8,157 nt of DNA, taken from contig JALQTL010000436.1 in assembly GCA_023260935.1 (NCBI GenBank), forward strand, positions 1 to 8,157, written 5' to 3'. Positions 1 through 6,505 of the stretch are shown here, piece by piece. Below the pieces are notes generated by a model. The model worked only from the letters and a program-made list of their open reading frames with translations, was not told the origin of the DNA and did not search any database. The first letter of the stretch is position 1; every line of letters starts with the position of its first letter. The DNA comes from Paracoccaceae bacterium. Lineage in GTDB: Bacteria; Pseudomonadota; Alphaproteobacteria; Rhodobacterales; Rhodobacteraceae. Position numbers and translations under genes: made by a program.

Positions 1-889
1 CAAAATCATAGGCCATCAGCATCTTGGCCAGTTTCATCGACTGGTATTTGGCGATGTGATTGCCCACCACCTCATGCGGTTTCTTGAACTGCATGGCGAT
101 CTGTCCGCCCTTGGCCACGCGGGCGGGCTTGAAGCCGGATAGCGTCAGCCCATCCGCCTCGACCTTCCACGATCCGCTGACGAAGCCATCCAGTCGCGGG
201 GCGGAACCGGCCCGAAGGGCGACCCTTTCCATAAGCGCCTCGCAAAAGGCGGCCACCGTGGCGGCAAGGCGTGCCGGTTCGGTGGCATGGGTGGCAATGT
301 CCTGATCCAGTTCCCATAGCGCGCCCTGAAGCGCCAGCGCGGCATTGTCGGTCAGAACCTCATCAACCGTGCCCACCTCGACCGTCAGGGCGCCCAGATG
401 CGGCGCCAGCAGGAAGGCGGTGGCATTGGCAAAGGTGAACAGACAGACGAGCGCCTCTGCCGCCAGCAATTCGGTAAATTCCGCGCGGCGCAGATCGGGC
501 AGGCGGCCTTCCAGATTGGCCTTCTTCAGCTCTTCCAGCGCCGTCGCGTCGGCGAAGCTGCCGCCCATGGCAAGCGCAATGGCCAGCCCCCGCCGCATGG
601 CATTCAGCACTGCCGCCTCTTGAGGCGAGATCAGCCCATCAGCCATGCCCTCAACCCTGTCCAGCAGCCGCACGCCGCCGGGCCGCGAGCTGGGGCGGGT
701 GACAAGCCCGGGGGTGGTGGACCGGAAGCGCGGCCTTGTTCCGATGCCGGGGCTGCGTTCGGGCGCTGCCACTTCGGCCGCCCGGGCAAGGCGCGGCGCA
801 TGGTCAAACCCGGCCAGCAGGCCCAATGCCGCATCATACTGCGCGCGGATCGTCTCTTCCTTCAATTCCATCGTGTCGCGCGTTGTCAT
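1..889 (-). CDS. Uncharacterised protein, N-terminal 296 residues (runs off the left edge)
   Basis: I do not recognise this protein. The frame is open from an ATG at 889 to the window edge without a stop, so the C-terminus is missing. It begins MTTRDTMELKEE and has an acidic, helical start, then a Pro/Arg/Ser-rich linker (about residues 41-72) and a helical middle. An Ala/Leu-rich stretch at about 131-155 looks more like a buried helix than a membrane segment. The visible end (about 240-296) reads like a small folded region followed by a basic, helical segment (KYQSMKLAKMLMAYDF). It has a vague flavour of the lead-in to an AAA+ ATPase core; that is a guess, because no Walker motif is inside the window. 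A purine-rich tract (GAAGGGGAAGG) precedes the ATG and probably serves as ribosome binding site. It is the third gene of a minus-strand cluster, 75 bp after the gene at 965-2086, and is probably co-transcribed with it. Confidence 0.8.
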   Translation of the reverse strand, partial: MTTRDTMELKEETIRAQYDAALGLLAGFDHAPRLARAAEVAAPERSPGIGTRPRFRSTTPGLVTRPSSRPGGVRLLDRVEGMADGLISPQEAAVLNAMRRGLAIALAMGGSFADATALEELKKANLEGRLPDLRRAEFTELLAAEALVCLFTFANATAFLLAPHLGALTVEVGTVDEVLTDNAALALQGALWELDQDIATHATEPARLAATVAAFCEALMERVALRAGSAPRLDGFVSGSWKVEADGLTLSGFKPARVAKGGQIAMQFKKPHEVVGNHIAKYQSMKLAKMLMAYDF

Positions 890-890
890 G

Positions 891-956
891 CCTTCCCCTT
901 CTTCAAATATCCCGGGGGTGAGCGACCGTGCCAAAGGCTGCAAGGGGGCAAGCCCC
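891..956 (-). repeat. Rhodobacterales-type intergenic element, copy A
   Basis: Read on the minus strand, the spacer begins just after the TAA of the 965-2086 gene with a small hairpin (GGGG-cttg-CCCC, 945-956). It ends with CCCCCGGGATATTT followed by a purine tail GAAGAAGGGGAAGG (891-917). The same arrangement of post-stop hairpin, CCCCCGG, TATTT and A/G-rich tail occurs at 4599-4690 on the plus strand. I know this pattern from memory as common after genes in Rhodobacteraceae, but cannot search for it here. The purine tail lies directly against the next start codon and probably acts as its Shine-Dalgarno sequence. Confidence 0.55.
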
Positions 957-964
957 GCCGGCCC

Positions 965-2086
965 TTAGCGTACTGCAATGATCCGCCCCCCGGCCCCCAC
1001 CACGAACTTGCGCACGTCGCGAAAACCCGGGGGGTTCAGTTCGGCCAGTGCCTGAAAGGGCTGTTCGGGCAGCACGACCATGCGTTCCATCCGCGTCGCC
1101 CCCGTATCGACCCCCTTCCCGGCAAAGGGGTCCAGAGCGAAAATCTGGCGCTCTACCGTGCTGAACCATCCGTCCTTGACCCGTTCCACCCGTTCGGCTC
1201 GCAAATCCTCGACCGTCCAGACCAGCGCCCAATCCTGTCCTTCGGGCGCCCGTGCGGTGGCCAGCACGTCGGAAATCGGGCCCGATTGCAGGGTAAAGCT
1301 GTGCGAATACATCGGACCAAGGTGGATGCGCCGCAGGCGCTTTGGGTGCAGATCGTCGAAATCCTTGTCAAAACCCGTGGCGATGGTCACCAGCTTCAAC
1401 CCGTCCACGGATTGCGCCATCAGGTGTTGCTGCACCCGTGGCCAGCGTCTGTCGTCATTGGGCAGGGGTTTCTTGCCGGAATCCTCAATATCCATCAGAT
1501 AGACGACCGGCAGGTTCACCTGCGTGTCATAGACCGCCCAATGCACCAGAAACCGGCGCCTTTCTTCAACATCGCCGATCCATTTGGCATCGGGATCATT
1601 GCGCGCCCAGAACAGCCCGCCCAGCGTCAGCGCCTCGTAATAGAGCCGCTGCGACAGGGCGAATTGCAGCGCGGTGGGAAGCGTCAGGTCGCCAACGATC
1701 TGCCGCACCATCCTGTCCTTCAACTCTGCCACGCTGGCGATACCTGACAGGTGCTTTATGGCTTGCGCCGCATCAACCGCCATCACCATCAGTTCCTGCG
1801 CCACCGGAAAGCCGCTTTCGTGGCGGTCAAAGGTCAGCCGCGGGGCGCCATCGGCGCGGCCCGTCATCAGATACTTGTGGCTCAGAGCCCGGAAAGTTCC
1901 GGTCAGACCGGTCAGATAGCGGCCCAGAACCCGCGCCTCGGCGCGCGACAACATGCCTTCGGCTTCCAGTTCGGCCGCGACCCGGCCCAGATGGCCAGTG
2001 ATGCGATCAAACTTGGCAAAATAGCGCCGGGCGGTCAGCGTATCGTAAAGCTCGGCATGGTCCCGGGTCAGCGTCGTGTCAGACAT
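965..2086 (-). CDS. Uncharacterised 373-residue soluble protein
   Basis: I do not recognise the family. The protein begins MSDTTLTRDHAELYDTL and ends GGRIIAVR. It has no signal peptide, no membrane segment and no cysteine. The first half is helical and charged (for example RAEARVLGRYLTGL). The second half has a more beta-rich, Trp/Asp-rich character (NLPVVYLMDIEDSG, WALVWTVEDLRAERVERV, WFSTVERQIFALDPFAGKG), suggesting a separate C-terminal domain. No catalytic motif is evident. The ATG at 2086 is preceded by a run of G residues (GGGGGGGCGGCC), a weak but usable ribosome binding site. It lies between a coiled-coil gene (45 bp upstream) and another unknown gene (75 bp downstream), so the three probably form one operon and may act together. 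The long frame, consistent codon bias and operon position make it a real gene; the function is unknown. Confidence 0.85.
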   Translation of the reverse strand: MSDTTLTRDHAELYDTLTARRYFAKFDRITGHLGRVAAELEAEGMLSRAEARVLGRYLTGLTGTFRALSHKYLMTGRADGAPRLTFDRHESGFPVAQELMVMAVDAAQAIKHLSGIASVAELKDRMVRQIVGDLTLPTALQFALSQRLYYEALTLGGLFWARNDPDAKWIGDVEERRRFLVHWAVYDTQVNLPVVYLMDIEDSGKKPLPNDDRRWPRVQQHLMAQSVDGLKLVTIATGFDKDFDDLHPKRLRRIHLGPMYSHSFTLQSGPISDVLATARAPEGQDWALVWTVEDLRAERVERVKDGWFSTVERQIFALDPFAGKGVDTGATRMERMVVLPEQPFQALAELNPPGFRDVRKFVVGAGGRIIAVR

Positions 2087-2115
2087 GGCCGCCCCCCCGA
2101 CGCCCCGTTGTACCC

Positions 2116-2133
2116 GATCCTTGACACGGGATC
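2116..2133 (-). repeat. REP-like short inverted repeat over a stop codon
   Basis: The arms GATCC and GGATC (2116-2120 and 2129-2133) enclose an 8-nt loop and overlap the TGA stop of the coiled-coil gene. On the minus strand the core reads GATCCCGTGTCAAGGATCGGG-like (ATCCCGTGTCAAGGATCGGG), which from memory resembles a degraded form of an alphaproteobacterial intergenic palindrome containing TCCCGTGTCAAG. The stem is short, so a role in termination is doubtful. Confidence 0.35.
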
Positions 2134-3214
2134 AGCTTTCCGGGCCGCCATAGGCGTTCTTGTCGTGCTTTTCGACGATCTTGGCAAAGCGGCGGGCAAA
2201 GCGTTCATCGGCCTTGGCTTTCTGTTCCAGAATCTGGCGGGCAAAGACCATGTGGCTTTCATGCGCTTCCAGCATGTCGGCCATCTTGTCATTCGTGGCA
2301 GCCCCGATGGCCGCCATGGCGGCCTGCGCCTCCTGATCCGTCTTCACCCCGATTTCGTTGATCCGGTGCGCGACATCCTGTTGTTGCGCGGTTTTCAGGC
2401 TGGCGGTCAGCGCATCGTAAAGCACCACGCGCTGCTTTGTGTCGGTCTGTAGCTTGTTGATCAGCACAAGCTGCGTGGCCGCCTGATTTTGCAGGCTGTC
2501 CATCCAGGTCTTGCCCTTTTCGATATAGCGCTCCAGCGTCTGGGATTTCGCAAGCTTGACCTGCTCATCCTGCACCAGCGCGTTATAGCGCCCGTTCAAC
2601 TCGGCCAGTTCGGTTTCCAGCTTGGTCCGTGCCGCGGCATCCTGTTCGACACTGATCCTGTTTTCCAGCTCGATGATCCGCGGGTCCATCGCCGCAATTT
2701 CGGCGCGCACGGCTTCAAGGGCCGCGACGGTTTCTTCGCGTTCGCTCAGCGTGGCCGAAAGGTTCGTCTCGACACTGCCTTTCTGGTTGTTCAGCATATC
2801 AAGCTGGCCTTGCAACAGACTCACGATGACATCGGATTTCGCGATCAGATCCTGCAACTTGTCATCGATGCTGGCGGTGCGAAGCCGTTCTTGCCGCATC
2901 GATTCAGACTTGGCAGAGGAAAAGATGCCGATGAAGCTTTCCATTCCGGTCTTCGACCGCATCTCATCGAAATCCCGGGAAAAACCGGCCGTCACATCGT
3001 CAAGGCCCATGATCAACTCGGCGATATTGGCGTTCATCAGATCGGTATGCTTGTGAACCTCTTCCAGCGTGGCGTTCTCGATGTCGATCGCCGCCTCGCC
3101 GGCGTCAAGCTGGCTGCGGGCAGCCTCCATCCGGCTGGTGATCTGGGAAATCTTTGCCTGCGCCTCGGCAACCTGTTTCTGGCTTTCGGAAATCTGCTGT
3201 TCAAAATTGGCCAT
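2132..3214 (-). CDS. Uncharacterised 360-residue coiled-coil protein
   Basis: This is a highly helical, charged protein without Cys, signal peptide or membrane segment. Likely coiled-coil regions are about residues 1-58, 125-235 (heptad-like LEAVRAEIAAMDPRIIELEN and ETELAELNGRYNALVQ) and 275-350. It ends KHDKNAYGGPES. The start at 3214 (MANFEQQISESQ) is chosen over an in-frame ATG at 3418 for two reasons: a GGAGG sits 5 nt upstream, and the extra 68 residues would overlap the divergent M20 gene and do not look conserved. Parts such as the C-terminal ATNDKMADMLEAH weakly recall the helical TelA (toxic anion resistance) family, but the match is by eye only and I do not assign it. It is probably the first gene of a three-gene minus-strand operon. 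It might act as a structural or scaffold partner for its neighbours; that is inference. Confidence 0.85.
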   Translation of the reverse strand: MANFEQQISESQKQVAEAQAKISQITSRMEAARSQLDAGEAAIDIENATLEEVHKHTDLMNANIAELIMGLDDVTAGFSRDFDEMRSKTGMESFIGIFSSAKSESMRQERLRTASIDDKLQDLIAKSDVIVSLLQGQLDMLNNQKGSVETNLSATLSEREETVAALEAVRAEIAAMDPRIIELENRISVEQDAAARTKLETELAELNGRYNALVQDEQVKLAKSQTLERYIEKGKTWMDSLQNQAATQLVLINKLQTDTKQRVVLYDALTASLKTAQQQDVAHRINEIGVKTDQEAQAAMAAIGAATNDKMADMLEAHESHMVFARQILEQKAKADERFARRFAKIVEKHDKNAYGGPES

Positions 3215-3332
3215 TCTGCCCTCCACTGGACGATGCCTGTTCTCGTTACCTAGGAAATGTGAATTGCAATTACATCCCCGGAACCGGGGAAACCGGATTG
3301 CCGAAGCGCAATTGGCGCGCCACGATGTCCCC
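3215..3332. promoter_or_regulatory. Divergent intergenic region with clustered palindromes
   Basis: This 118-bp spacer between the coiled-coil gene and the M20 hydrolase must hold promoters for both. It contains three short symmetric sites: AATTGCAATT (3262-3271, perfect), CCCCGG-aa-CCGGGG (3276-3289) and TGGCGCGCCA (3313-3322, perfect). No convincing -35/-10 pair was found for the minus-strand gene. For the plus strand a weak TTGCCG (3298-3303), 17-bp spacer and CACGAT (3321-3326) would place the start of transcription at or very near the M20 ATG. Which, if any, of the palindromes binds a regulator cannot be told from one copy. Confidence 0.4.
3220..3224 (-). promoter_or_regulatory. Ribosome binding site deciding the coiled-coil gene start
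   Basis: GGAGG on the minus strand, 5 nt before the ATG at 3214. It supports this start over the longer in-frame alternative at 3418. Confidence 0.75.
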
Positions 3333-4619
3333 ATGCCACATTCCGCCATTCTTGCCGCAGTCGATACCAGACGCCAAGACCTTATCGGCCTTGCCCAAGA
3401 CCTGATCCGCATTCCCACACTGAACCCGCCGGGGCAGAAGTATCGCGAGATCTGCGATTATCTGGCCGCGCGCTTTATGGCACAGGGGTTTACGGTGGAA
3501 ATGATCCGGGCCGAAGGCACCCCGGGCGACAGCGATGCCTACCCGCGCTGGAACATGGTGGCCCGGTTCAACAATGGGCCGGGTGGATGCGTGCATTTCA
3601 ACAGCCATCACGATGTGGTGGAAGTGGGCCATGGCTGGACACGCGACCCCTTCGCCGGAACGCTGGAAGGCGACCGGCTGTATGGCCGGGGTGCCTGCGA
3701 CATGAAGGGCGGGATGGCCGCCAGCATCATTGCGGCCGAAGCCTTCATGGCGGCTTGCCCGGGCTGGCGCGGGACCATCGAAATCTCGGCCACCGCGGAT
3801 GAGGAAACGGGCGGCTATGGCGGCGTCGCGCATCTGGCAGAGCTTGGCTATTTCGACCCGGCGCGCGTGCAGCATGTCATCATTCCCGAACCCCTGCACA
3901 AGGACCGCATCTGCCTTGGCCATCGTGGCGTCTGGTGGGCCGAGATTGAAACCCAAGGGCGGATCGCCCATGGGTCGATGCCCTTTCTGGGCGACAGCGC
4001 CATCCGCCACATGGGTACCGTTCTGGCCGAAATCGAGGAACGGCTTTATCCGCTATTGGCCAGCCGTCGCACCGCCATGCCGGTGGTGCCCGAAGGCGCG
4101 CGATCCTCGACCCTGAACATCAATTCCATCCATGGCGGAGAGCCCGAACAGGATGCCGGCTTTACCGGCCTTCCCGCGCCCTGCGTGGCCGACCGCTGCC
4201 GGATCATCATCGACCGGCGTTTCCTGATCGAGGAAGACCTTGCCGCGGTGAAGGCAGAGATGATTGCGGTACTGGAAAGGCTGCGCGCCAGCCGTCCGGG
4301 CTTTGCCTATGAGATCCGGGATCTGTTCGAAGTGCGACCGGTGATGACCGAGCGCGATGCGCCGGTGGTGCGATCCACGGCTGCTGCCATTGAACGGGTG
4401 CTGTCACGGGTGGCCGATTATGTCGTTTCGCCCGGCACCTATGACCAGAAGCACATCGACCGGATCGGACGGTTGAAAAACTGCATCGCCTATGGGCCCG
4501 GGCAGTTGCATCTGGCGCATCAGCCCGATGAATGGGTTGGCGTGCAGGATATGATGGACAGTGCCAAGGTCATGGCGCTGGTGCTGGAGGATCTGTTGGC
4601 GGGGGGCGCTGCCCCCTGA
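3333..4619 (+). CDS. M20-family zinc hydrolase (ArgE/DapE-like deacylase)
   Basis: A 428-residue cytoplasmic metallopeptidase/deacylase, likely removing an acyl group from an N-acyl amino acid or related amide; the substrate is not evident. The family's zinc ligands and catalytic residues are all visible: H92 and D94 in SHHDVV, bridging D123 in YGRGACDMKGG, catalytic E157 and ligand E158 in ATADEETGG, E186 in IPEPLHKD, and H396 near the C-terminus in LAHQPDEWV. H213 in AHGSMPF belongs to the dimerisation (lid) domain, about residues 190-310. Length is normal for ArgE/DapE-type enzymes (about 380-430). The ATG at 3333 is chosen because homology-like sequence begins there and the upstream extension overlaps the divergent gene. 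There is no clear Shine-Dalgarno, so the mRNA may be leaderless or weakly initiated. Members in this lineage are often annotated only as ArgE/DapE family; calling it argE or dapE would be overreach. The last residues (LLAGGAAP) are encoded within a downstream hairpin element. Confidence 0.93.
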   Translation: MPHSAILAAVDTRRQDLIGLAQDLIRIPTLNPPGQKYREICDYLAARFMAQGFTVEMIRAEGTPGDSDAYPRWNMVARFNNGPGGCVHFNSHHDVVEVGHGWTRDPFAGTLEGDRLYGRGACDMKGGMAASIIAAEAFMAACPGWRGTIEISATADEETGGYGGVAHLAELGYFDPARVQHVIIPEPLHKDRICLGHRGVWWAEIETQGRIAHGSMPFLGDSAIRHMGTVLAEIEERLYPLLASRRTAMPVVPEGARSSTLNINSIHGGEPEQDAGFTGLPAPCVADRCRIIIDRRFLIEEDLAAVKAEMIAVLERLRASRPGFAYEIRDLFEVRPVMTERDAPVVRSTAAAIERVLSRVADYVVSPGTYDQKHIDRIGRLKNCIAYGPGQLHLAHQPDEWVGVQDMMDSAKVMALVLEDLLAGGAAP

Positions 4620-4690
4620 GCGGGTTTCTGCGAAACCCGCTCTCCCCCGGAGTATTTTTGCCAAGATGAAGCAAGGGGAAAGATCAGCCG
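4601..4690 (+). repeat. Rhodobacterales-type post-gene element, copy B (tandem hairpins)
   Basis: The element starts inside the last codons of the M20 gene with hairpin GGGGGC-gct-GCCCCC (4602-4616), which abuts the TGA. A perfect 9-bp stem with 3-nt loop follows (GCGGGTTTC-tgc-GAAACCCGC, 4620-4640), then CCCCCGG (4644-4650), TATTTTT (4653-4659) and a purine-rich tail CCAAGATGAAGCAAGGGGAA (4661-4680). The T-run lies 13 nt after the second stem rather than directly behind it, so this is not a classic intrinsic terminator, although it may terminate or stabilise the 3' end. Copy A at 891-956 has the same order of parts in a more degraded form. Confidence 0.65.
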
Positions 4691-4698
4691 GCATGATG

Positions 4699-4727
4699 AA
4701 GGCCGCCCCCGGGAAGAGGGCGGCCTT
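4699..4727. terminator. Hairpin between convergent genes (bidirectional terminator candidate)
   Basis: A perfect 10-bp GC-rich stem, AAGGCCGCCC and GGGCGGCCTT, with a 9-nt loop. It lies 39 bp beyond the aldehyde dehydrogenase stop on the minus strand and 79 bp after the M20 stop on the plus strand. Flanking A and T residues are few (two on each side), so termination efficiency without a U-tract is uncertain, but position and symmetry fit a shared terminator. Confidence 0.6.
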
Positions 4728-4766
4728 GAAGTGCTGCCAGAGCCGCAGGGACAAAGGCCGGATGCC

Positions 4767-6236
4767 TTATTCGGCGGCGTCCTTTACCGAAAAGTCATAG
4801 CCCGAGATGCCCTTGGGTTCGAGGAACTCCTCCAGCCCCCAGATGCCGCCTTCGCGGGCCCTGCCCGATTGCTTTACCCCGCCGAAGAACGATCCGGCGC
4901 CACGCGGCTTGCCGTTCATTTCCACCATGCCCGACCGCAGCTTGCGCGCCAGCCGGTTGGACCGGGCCGGATCGCCGCTTTGAACGTAATTGGTCAGGCC
5001 ATAGGGCGTATCATTGGCGATCCCGATCGCCTCTTCCTCGGTGTCGAAGGGGATCATGCACAGGACCGGGCCGAAGATTTCCTCTTTCTCGATGGTCATG
5101 CCCGGCACGACATCGGCAAAGATCGTGGGTTTCACATAGAACCCGCGGTTGAAGCCTTCGGGCAGACCGGGGCCACCGGTGACAAGGCGGGCACCTTCGT
5201 CGATGCCTTTCTGGATATAGCCCTGAATCTGGTCCCACTGACGTTTGTTCACCACCGGGCCGATATGAGGGCCGGCTTCATGCGCGGGGCCGACCTTGAT
5301 GGTTTCGGCGACAGCAACGGCCTTGGCCACGGTTTCATCATAGACACTGCGTTCGACCAGCAGGCGCGAGGGCGAGTTGCAGGACTGGCCGGTGTTTTCC
5401 ATCATGCGCCGGACAGAGCGTTCCACCGCCTGTTCATCGGCATCGGCGAACAAGAGGTTTGCCCCCTTGCCGCCCAGTTCCAGCGCCACGCGCTTGAGCG
5501 TATCGGCCGCGGCCTTGGAGATTGCCTTGCCGGCGCGGGTGGAGCCGGTGAAAGAGATCATCTCTACACCCGGGTGCACCGAGAGCTGGCTGCCAACCCC
5601 CGGGCCATCGCCGTTCACGAGGTTGAAGACACCCGGCGGAATACCGGCGTCATGGCAGAATTCCGCAAACAGCATCGCGTTCAGCGGGCTTTCCTCGGAC
5701 GGTTTGAGCACGCAGGTGCAGCCTGCCAGCATGGCCGGAATGGCCTTCAGCGCCACCTGGTTGACTGGCCAGTTCCAGGGCGTGATCAGGCCCACGACAC
5801 CGATCGGTTCCATCGCCACGGCAGGTTGAGGGGTCTCGCGCGGGAGGGTCGGGTCCAGCGGGCGGACCCATTCGATCCGCTCGAAGGCCTTCAGGAAATT
5901 CTGCGTGTGCCAGGGCAGGCATGGCGCCTGATCCGACAGTGCAAAATCGATGGGCGCGCCCATTTCCATGCTGATCGCCTCGGCAAATTCCTGAAGCCGG
6001 GCCTCATACTGATCCAGGATTGCGCGCACCAGACGGGCGCGTTCGGCAGGGGGCGTTGCCGCCCAGGCCGGGAAGGCAGCCGTGGCTGCGGCAACGGCGG
6101 CATCCGTATCGGCCTGATCCCCAAGGCTGATGGCGGCACAGGGTTCATCGGTCGAAGGGTTGATCACAAGGCAATCGCGCGGGACGGCAGGCGCGACCCA
6201 TTCACCGTTGATATAGAACTTGCGTTTGTCGAGCAT
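4767..6236 (-). CDS. NAD(P)-dependent aldehyde dehydrogenase
   Basis: A 489-residue soluble aldehyde dehydrogenase that oxidises an aldehyde to the carboxylic acid; the substrate is unknown. Family landmarks are all present: N155 in TPWNWPVN (oxyanion hole), K178 in VLKPSEESP (cofactor binding), the Rossmann motif FTGSTRAGKAI (229-239), general base E253 in ALELGGKGAN, nucleophile C286 in NTGQSCNSPS, E386 and F388 in KEEIFGP, and the C-terminal FGGVKQSGRAREGG (about 451-464). Length is standard. The start at 6236 (MLDKRKFYINGEW) is fixed by a perfect AAGGAGG 5 nt upstream; an in-frame ATG at 6341 would add 35 unconserved-looking residues. The gene is monocistronic in view: it converges on the M20 gene and diverges from the peroxiredoxin gene across 269 bp. 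No hydrophobic signal is present, so it acts in the cytoplasm. The subfamily cannot be fixed by eye. Confidence 0.95.
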   Translation of the reverse strand: MLDKRKFYINGEWVAPAVPRDCLVINPSTDEPCAAISLGDQADTDAAVAAATAAFPAWAATPPAERARLVRAILDQYEARLQEFAEAISMEMGAPIDFALSDQAPCLPWHTQNFLKAFERIEWVRPLDPTLPRETPQPAVAMEPIGVVGLITPWNWPVNQVALKAIPAMLAGCTCVLKPSEESPLNAMLFAEFCHDAGIPPGVFNLVNGDGPGVGSQLSVHPGVEMISFTGSTRAGKAISKAAADTLKRVALELGGKGANLLFADADEQAVERSVRRMMENTGQSCNSPSRLLVERSVYDETVAKAVAVAETIKVGPAHEAGPHIGPVVNKRQWDQIQGYIQKGIDEGARLVTGGPGLPEGFNRGFYVKPTIFADVVPGMTIEKEEIFGPVLCMIPFDTEEEAIGIANDTPYGLTNYVQSGDPARSNRLARKLRSGMVEMNGKPRGAGSFFGGVKQSGRAREGGIWGLEEFLEPKGISGYDFSVKDAAE

Positions 6237-6241
6237 CGCGG

Positions 6242-6248
6242 CCTCCTT
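6242..6248 (-). promoter_or_regulatory. Ribosome binding site of the aldehyde dehydrogenase gene
   Basis: AAGGAGG on the minus strand, 5 nt before the ATG at 6236. It is a perfect match to the anti-Shine-Dalgarno and decides this start over the upstream in-frame ATG at 6341. Confidence 0.9.
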
Positions 6249-6492
6249 GGCGAATTTGATCATATGGTGGCAGGAGGTTGCCGGGGCCGCAAGCATTGTT
6301 CCGACGGAAAGACGGCGGGAAATGCTTCGGTTCGACGGCAAGGCCGGCAGAATGACGGTCCGGCCCTTCCTGTCGCGCGCGGAATGGCATTTTCGGCGGG
6401 CGGGGGACGGCAGGGGCTTCTTCCTTCTTTGTCGCAGGCTGCGCTTTTGGGATGAACCAACATTCGAAAGGCCCTATCTGAAAGACATCAAG
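6249..6492. promoter_or_regulatory. Divergent intergenic region, aldehyde dehydrogenase / peroxiredoxin
   Basis: About 245 bp without a supported gene. It must contain both promoters, but no pair of good -35/-10 boxes stands out; TATCTG (6475-6480) is a possible -10 for the peroxiredoxin gene without a matching -35. An inverted repeat GGCCGG/CCGGCC (6342-6347 and 6360-6365, 12-nt loop) could form a hairpin. Small frames crossing the region overlap the ribosome binding sites of the real genes and lack their own initiation signals. No recognisable OxyR-type site was identified. Confidence 0.4.
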
Positions 6493-6505
6493 AAGGAGAC
6501 GAGAC

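Noticed and set aside
398..1747. Long plus-strand open frame of 449 codons
   Set aside because: It runs antisense across two minus-strand genes. Its His/Gln/Arg/Pro-rich composition is typical of the complement of high-GC coding sequence, and it crosses an intergenic spacer.
1751..3253. Plus-strand frames at 1751-2452 and 2489-3253
   Set aside because: They are antisense to the coiled-coil gene and its neighbour, and their Arg/His/Gly/Phe-rich composition is shadow-like.
3069..3332. N-terminal extension of the M20 hydrolase to an ATG at 3069
   Set aside because: It would overlap the divergent coiled-coil gene by about 145 bp, and its sequence is unlike the family N-terminus; homology-like sequence begins at 3333.
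3270..4010. Minus-strand frame of 246 codons
   Set aside because: It is antisense to the M20 gene, whose zinc ligands and catalytic residues are intact.
6268..6281. Sigma-54-like sequence TGGCAGGAGGTTGC
   Set aside because: GG and GC are separated by 9 rather than 10 bp, which breaks the strict -24/-12 spacing, and no enhancer-type context was seen.
4731..6455. Plus-strand open frame of 574 codons
   Set aside because: It is entirely antisense to the well-supported aldehyde dehydrogenase gene, with no family resemblance and no ribosome binding site.
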